Positions 6,399 through 7,731 of a DNA stretch of 7,731 bases are shown piece after piece (within the stretch, counting starts at the first letter, position 1; the number at the start of each line of letters is the position of its first letter). The translations under genes were made by a program, and so were the position numbers. The DNA is from Nitrospirota bacterium (GTDB lineage Bacteria > Nitrospirota_A > Leptospirillia > Leptospirillales > Leptospirillaceae). Below the pieces are notes generated by a model, which saw nothing but the letters and a program-made list of their open reading frames with translations, did not search any database and was not told the origin of the DNA. The stretch covers positions 1 through 7,731 of the forward strand of contig JAKBTA010000063.1 in NCBI GenBank assembly GCA_021844645.1. Direction: 5' to 3'.

Positions 6399-6533
6399 AT
6401 GCAGCCCTACACAAACCCGACACTTTCCCAATGGGGCCCCACCGACTATATCATCGTAACCGGGGTCATCATTGGAATCAGCATGGGCATCTATTACATT
6501 TTCAAGGCCATCCGGGCCATCAACAAACCCTGA
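6399..6533 (+). CDS. Small single-pass membrane protein, 44 residues, unrecognised
   Basis: ATG at 6399 is preceded by GGAG (6387-6390) with 8 bases between, and the frame stays open for 44 codons to TGA. The protein has a polar start (MQPYTNPTLSQWGPTD), one clear hydrophobic helix at about 17-38 (YIIVTGVIIGISMGIYYIF), and a basic end (KAIRAINKP). By the positive-inside rule the C-terminus should be cytoplasmic. It begins 27 bases after the Crp-type gene with no terminator between, so cotranscription is likely. Size and layout recall small subunits of respiratory oxidases such as CcoQ or CydX, but I see no specific family motif and claim none. The last 40 bases overlap the antisense 3' end of glgA. 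The main doubt is whether so short a frame is translated; the ribosome binding site and the clean membrane pattern favour it. Confidence 0.62.
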   Translation: MQPYTNPTLSQWGPTDYIIVTGVIIGISMGIYYIFKAIRAINKP

Positions 6534-7731
6534 CGGATCTCCGGAGCGGATGGAAGCACTCCGGCATATATCCTGAGGTACTCACCAGTCCGCTCTTCCC
6601 ATCCATTTTGCTTGTCCATTGCGTGACTTCTGTATGAGAAGAAGGTCTTTTTATCCTGATAAAGGTCTAAAGCGCGATCCAGAACATCGATCACCCCTTC
6701 TTCCGAAAGAGATGACATCCAGAGACCATCCACACCGTCTGAAACGGTATCCCGAAGACCTCCCGTCGGAAAGACCAGAGGAATGGTTCCATATCTCATG
6801 GCGTACATCTGTGCCAGTCCGCAGGGTTCATAACGGGACGGCATCATGAAAAAATCCGACCCCGCATAAATCTGGTGAGAGAGCCCTTCATCAAATCCGA
6901 TGACAACATGGACTTTTCCCCTGTACTTTGCCTCGAGTTCCAGCGCTTTTTTTTCAAGAACGGGATCTCCCGTTCCCAAAAGAAAAAAGGAAAAGGGCTT
7001 TGCCTGCCCCGACAACCACTGATCAAGTGCCAGAAGCAACAGGTCGATCCCCTTCTGTGATGTCATCCTTGTCACACAACCGATGACCGGAGCATCCGCA
7101 GAAGAAAAGTTTCCTTTTCTGATCAGAGAATGGCGGTTGATCTCCTTGCCGGAAAGATCTGTCCTGGAAAAAGGGTGCTCGATCATCGGATCCGTCAACG
7201 GGTTCCAGACATCATCATCAATTCCGTTCAGAACACCCAGAAAGCGCTCCCCACGATATTTCAGTGCTCCCGAGAGTCCCGCGCCCAAAGGTTCGGAAAG
7301 CACTTCATTTCGATAGGTCGGACTCACAGTCGTCACATAATCGGAGAAAACGATCCCTCCCTTGATCATCGAGAGATCGCCATAATATTCAAGACCGTCA
7401 AAACCGCCCCAGGAAGCAGGAAAACCCGTCAGGAAAAAGAGATCAAACGGAAAAAGTCCCTTGAAAGCAAGATTATGAATGGTAAAGACCGTCCGGATGG
7501 AAGAAAGACTTGAATCCTCAATGGACTTGAGTCGTAGGAGCGGAAAAAACATCCCGGTTTGCCAGTCATTTCCATGGACAACATCCGGAAGAAATCCAGT
7601 CTCCCCCATCCAGACAAAGACCGCCAAAGACCAGGAGAAATAACGGATGAAATTGTCCGGATAATCCTGACCGGCCTCTCCATAGAGCCCTTTGCGATCA
7701 AAAAGAGAGTGCTGGAAGCTGTCCATCAGGC
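6494..7731 (-). CDS. glgA: Glycogen synthase (ADP-glucose type, GT5), N-terminus outside window
   Basis: It transfers glucose from ADP-glucose (some relatives use UDP-glucose) to the non-reducing end of alpha-1,4-glucan in the cytoplasm. The frame is open to the right edge; a Leu codon precedes the first visible Met, and about 80-90 N-terminal residues, including the KxGG glucose-nucleotide motif, should lie beyond. Counting from the Met at 7726, the marks are FDRKGLYG (9-16), DVVHGNDWQTG (48-58), TIHNLAFKG (82-90), VLNGIDDDVWNP (165-176), TSQKGID (222-228), the catalytic-site stretch PSRYEPCGLAQMYAMRYG (296-313) with Glu300 of the E-X7-E motif, and TGGLRDTV. The order and spacing are those of GlgA. 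The enzyme core seems to end near residue 390 (EYLRIYAGV). The last 20 residues are a tail that runs into the opposite-strand small gene. No terminator for glgA is visible beyond its stop, which lies inside that small gene. Confidence 0.96.
   Translation of the reverse strand, partial: LMDSFQHSLFDRKGLYGEAGQDYPDNFIRYFSWSLAVFVWMGETGFLPDVVHGNDWQTGMFFPLLRLKSIEDSSLSSIRTVFTIHNLAFKGLFPFDLFFLTGFPASWGGFDGLEYYGDLSMIKGGIVFSDYVTTVSPTYRNEVLSEPLGAGLSGALKYRGERFLGVLNGIDDDVWNPLTDPMIEHPFSRTDLSGKEINRHSLIRKGNFSSADAPVIGCVTRMTSQKGIDLLLLALDQWLSGQAKPFSFFLLGTGDPVLEKKALELEAKYRGKVHVVIGFDEGLSHQIYAGSDFFMMPSRYEPCGLAQMYAMRYGTIPLVFPTGGLRDTVSDGVDGLWMSSLSEEGVIDVLDRALDLYQDKKTFFSYRSHAMDKQNGWEERTGEYLRIYAGVLPSAPEIRQGLLMARMALKM

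Noticed and set aside
6541..6564. CCGGAG...CTCCGG hairpin after the small membrane gene
   Set aside because: Only 6 base pairs with a 12-base loop and no T-run, and it lies within the glgA coding sequence; too weak to call a terminator.

Overview
The window (7,731 bases, moderate GC, about half by eye) is ordinary dense bacterial chromosome. It holds seven clear protein genes, one likely small membrane-protein gene and short control regions. I see no rRNA, tRNA, CRISPR array, insertion sequence or phage gene. The content suggests a Gram-negative, respiring, motile or chemotactic bacterium that makes peptidoglycan-remodelling lipoproteins and stores glycogen: an iron-sulfur/flavin NADH-oxidoreductase subunit, a lipoprotein transglycosylase, a chemoreceptor, a Crp/Fnr regulator and a glycogen synthase. 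The style resembles Leptospirillum/Nitrospirota, but that is an impression from memory, not a homology result.

Left part, plus strand (2-2210): the 3' part of a NuoF/HoxF/formate dehydrogenase-beta family flavoprotein, then a 138-base gap with a 9-bp inverted repeat. A thioredoxin-fold [2Fe-2S] ferredoxin-like protein follows, then a membrane-anchored TPR protein whose gene starts at or inside the end of the ferredoxin gene. A hairpin at 2220-2249 closes this group. The usual complex I neighbour nuoG is not there, so the flavoprotein may belong to another NAD-linked complex.

Middle: mltD lies on the minus strand (2486-3904), converging on the first group. It has a strong intrinsic terminator at 2431-2462, a TTG start behind an AAGGAGG ribosome binding site, and a good promoter. 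A 336-base AT-rich divergent region separates it from a soluble PAS-containing chemoreceptor (4241-5431), which has its own sigma70-like promoter.

Right part: a Crp/Fnr-family regulator with a CRP-like recognition helix (5646-6371) is followed 27 bases later by a 44-codon single-pass membrane peptide gene (6399-6533). The 3' end of this small gene overlaps, on the opposite strand, the last 12 codons of glycogen synthase (glgA, minus strand, running off the right edge).

The most interesting signals are the small antisense-overlapping membrane gene, and a shared 10-mer GGATCACAAC. That 10-mer contains a TCACA half-site and occurs in both the chemoreceptor promoter and the leader of the Crp-type regulator, suggesting autoregulation and control of the chemoreceptor. 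I found no convincing wholly new system.
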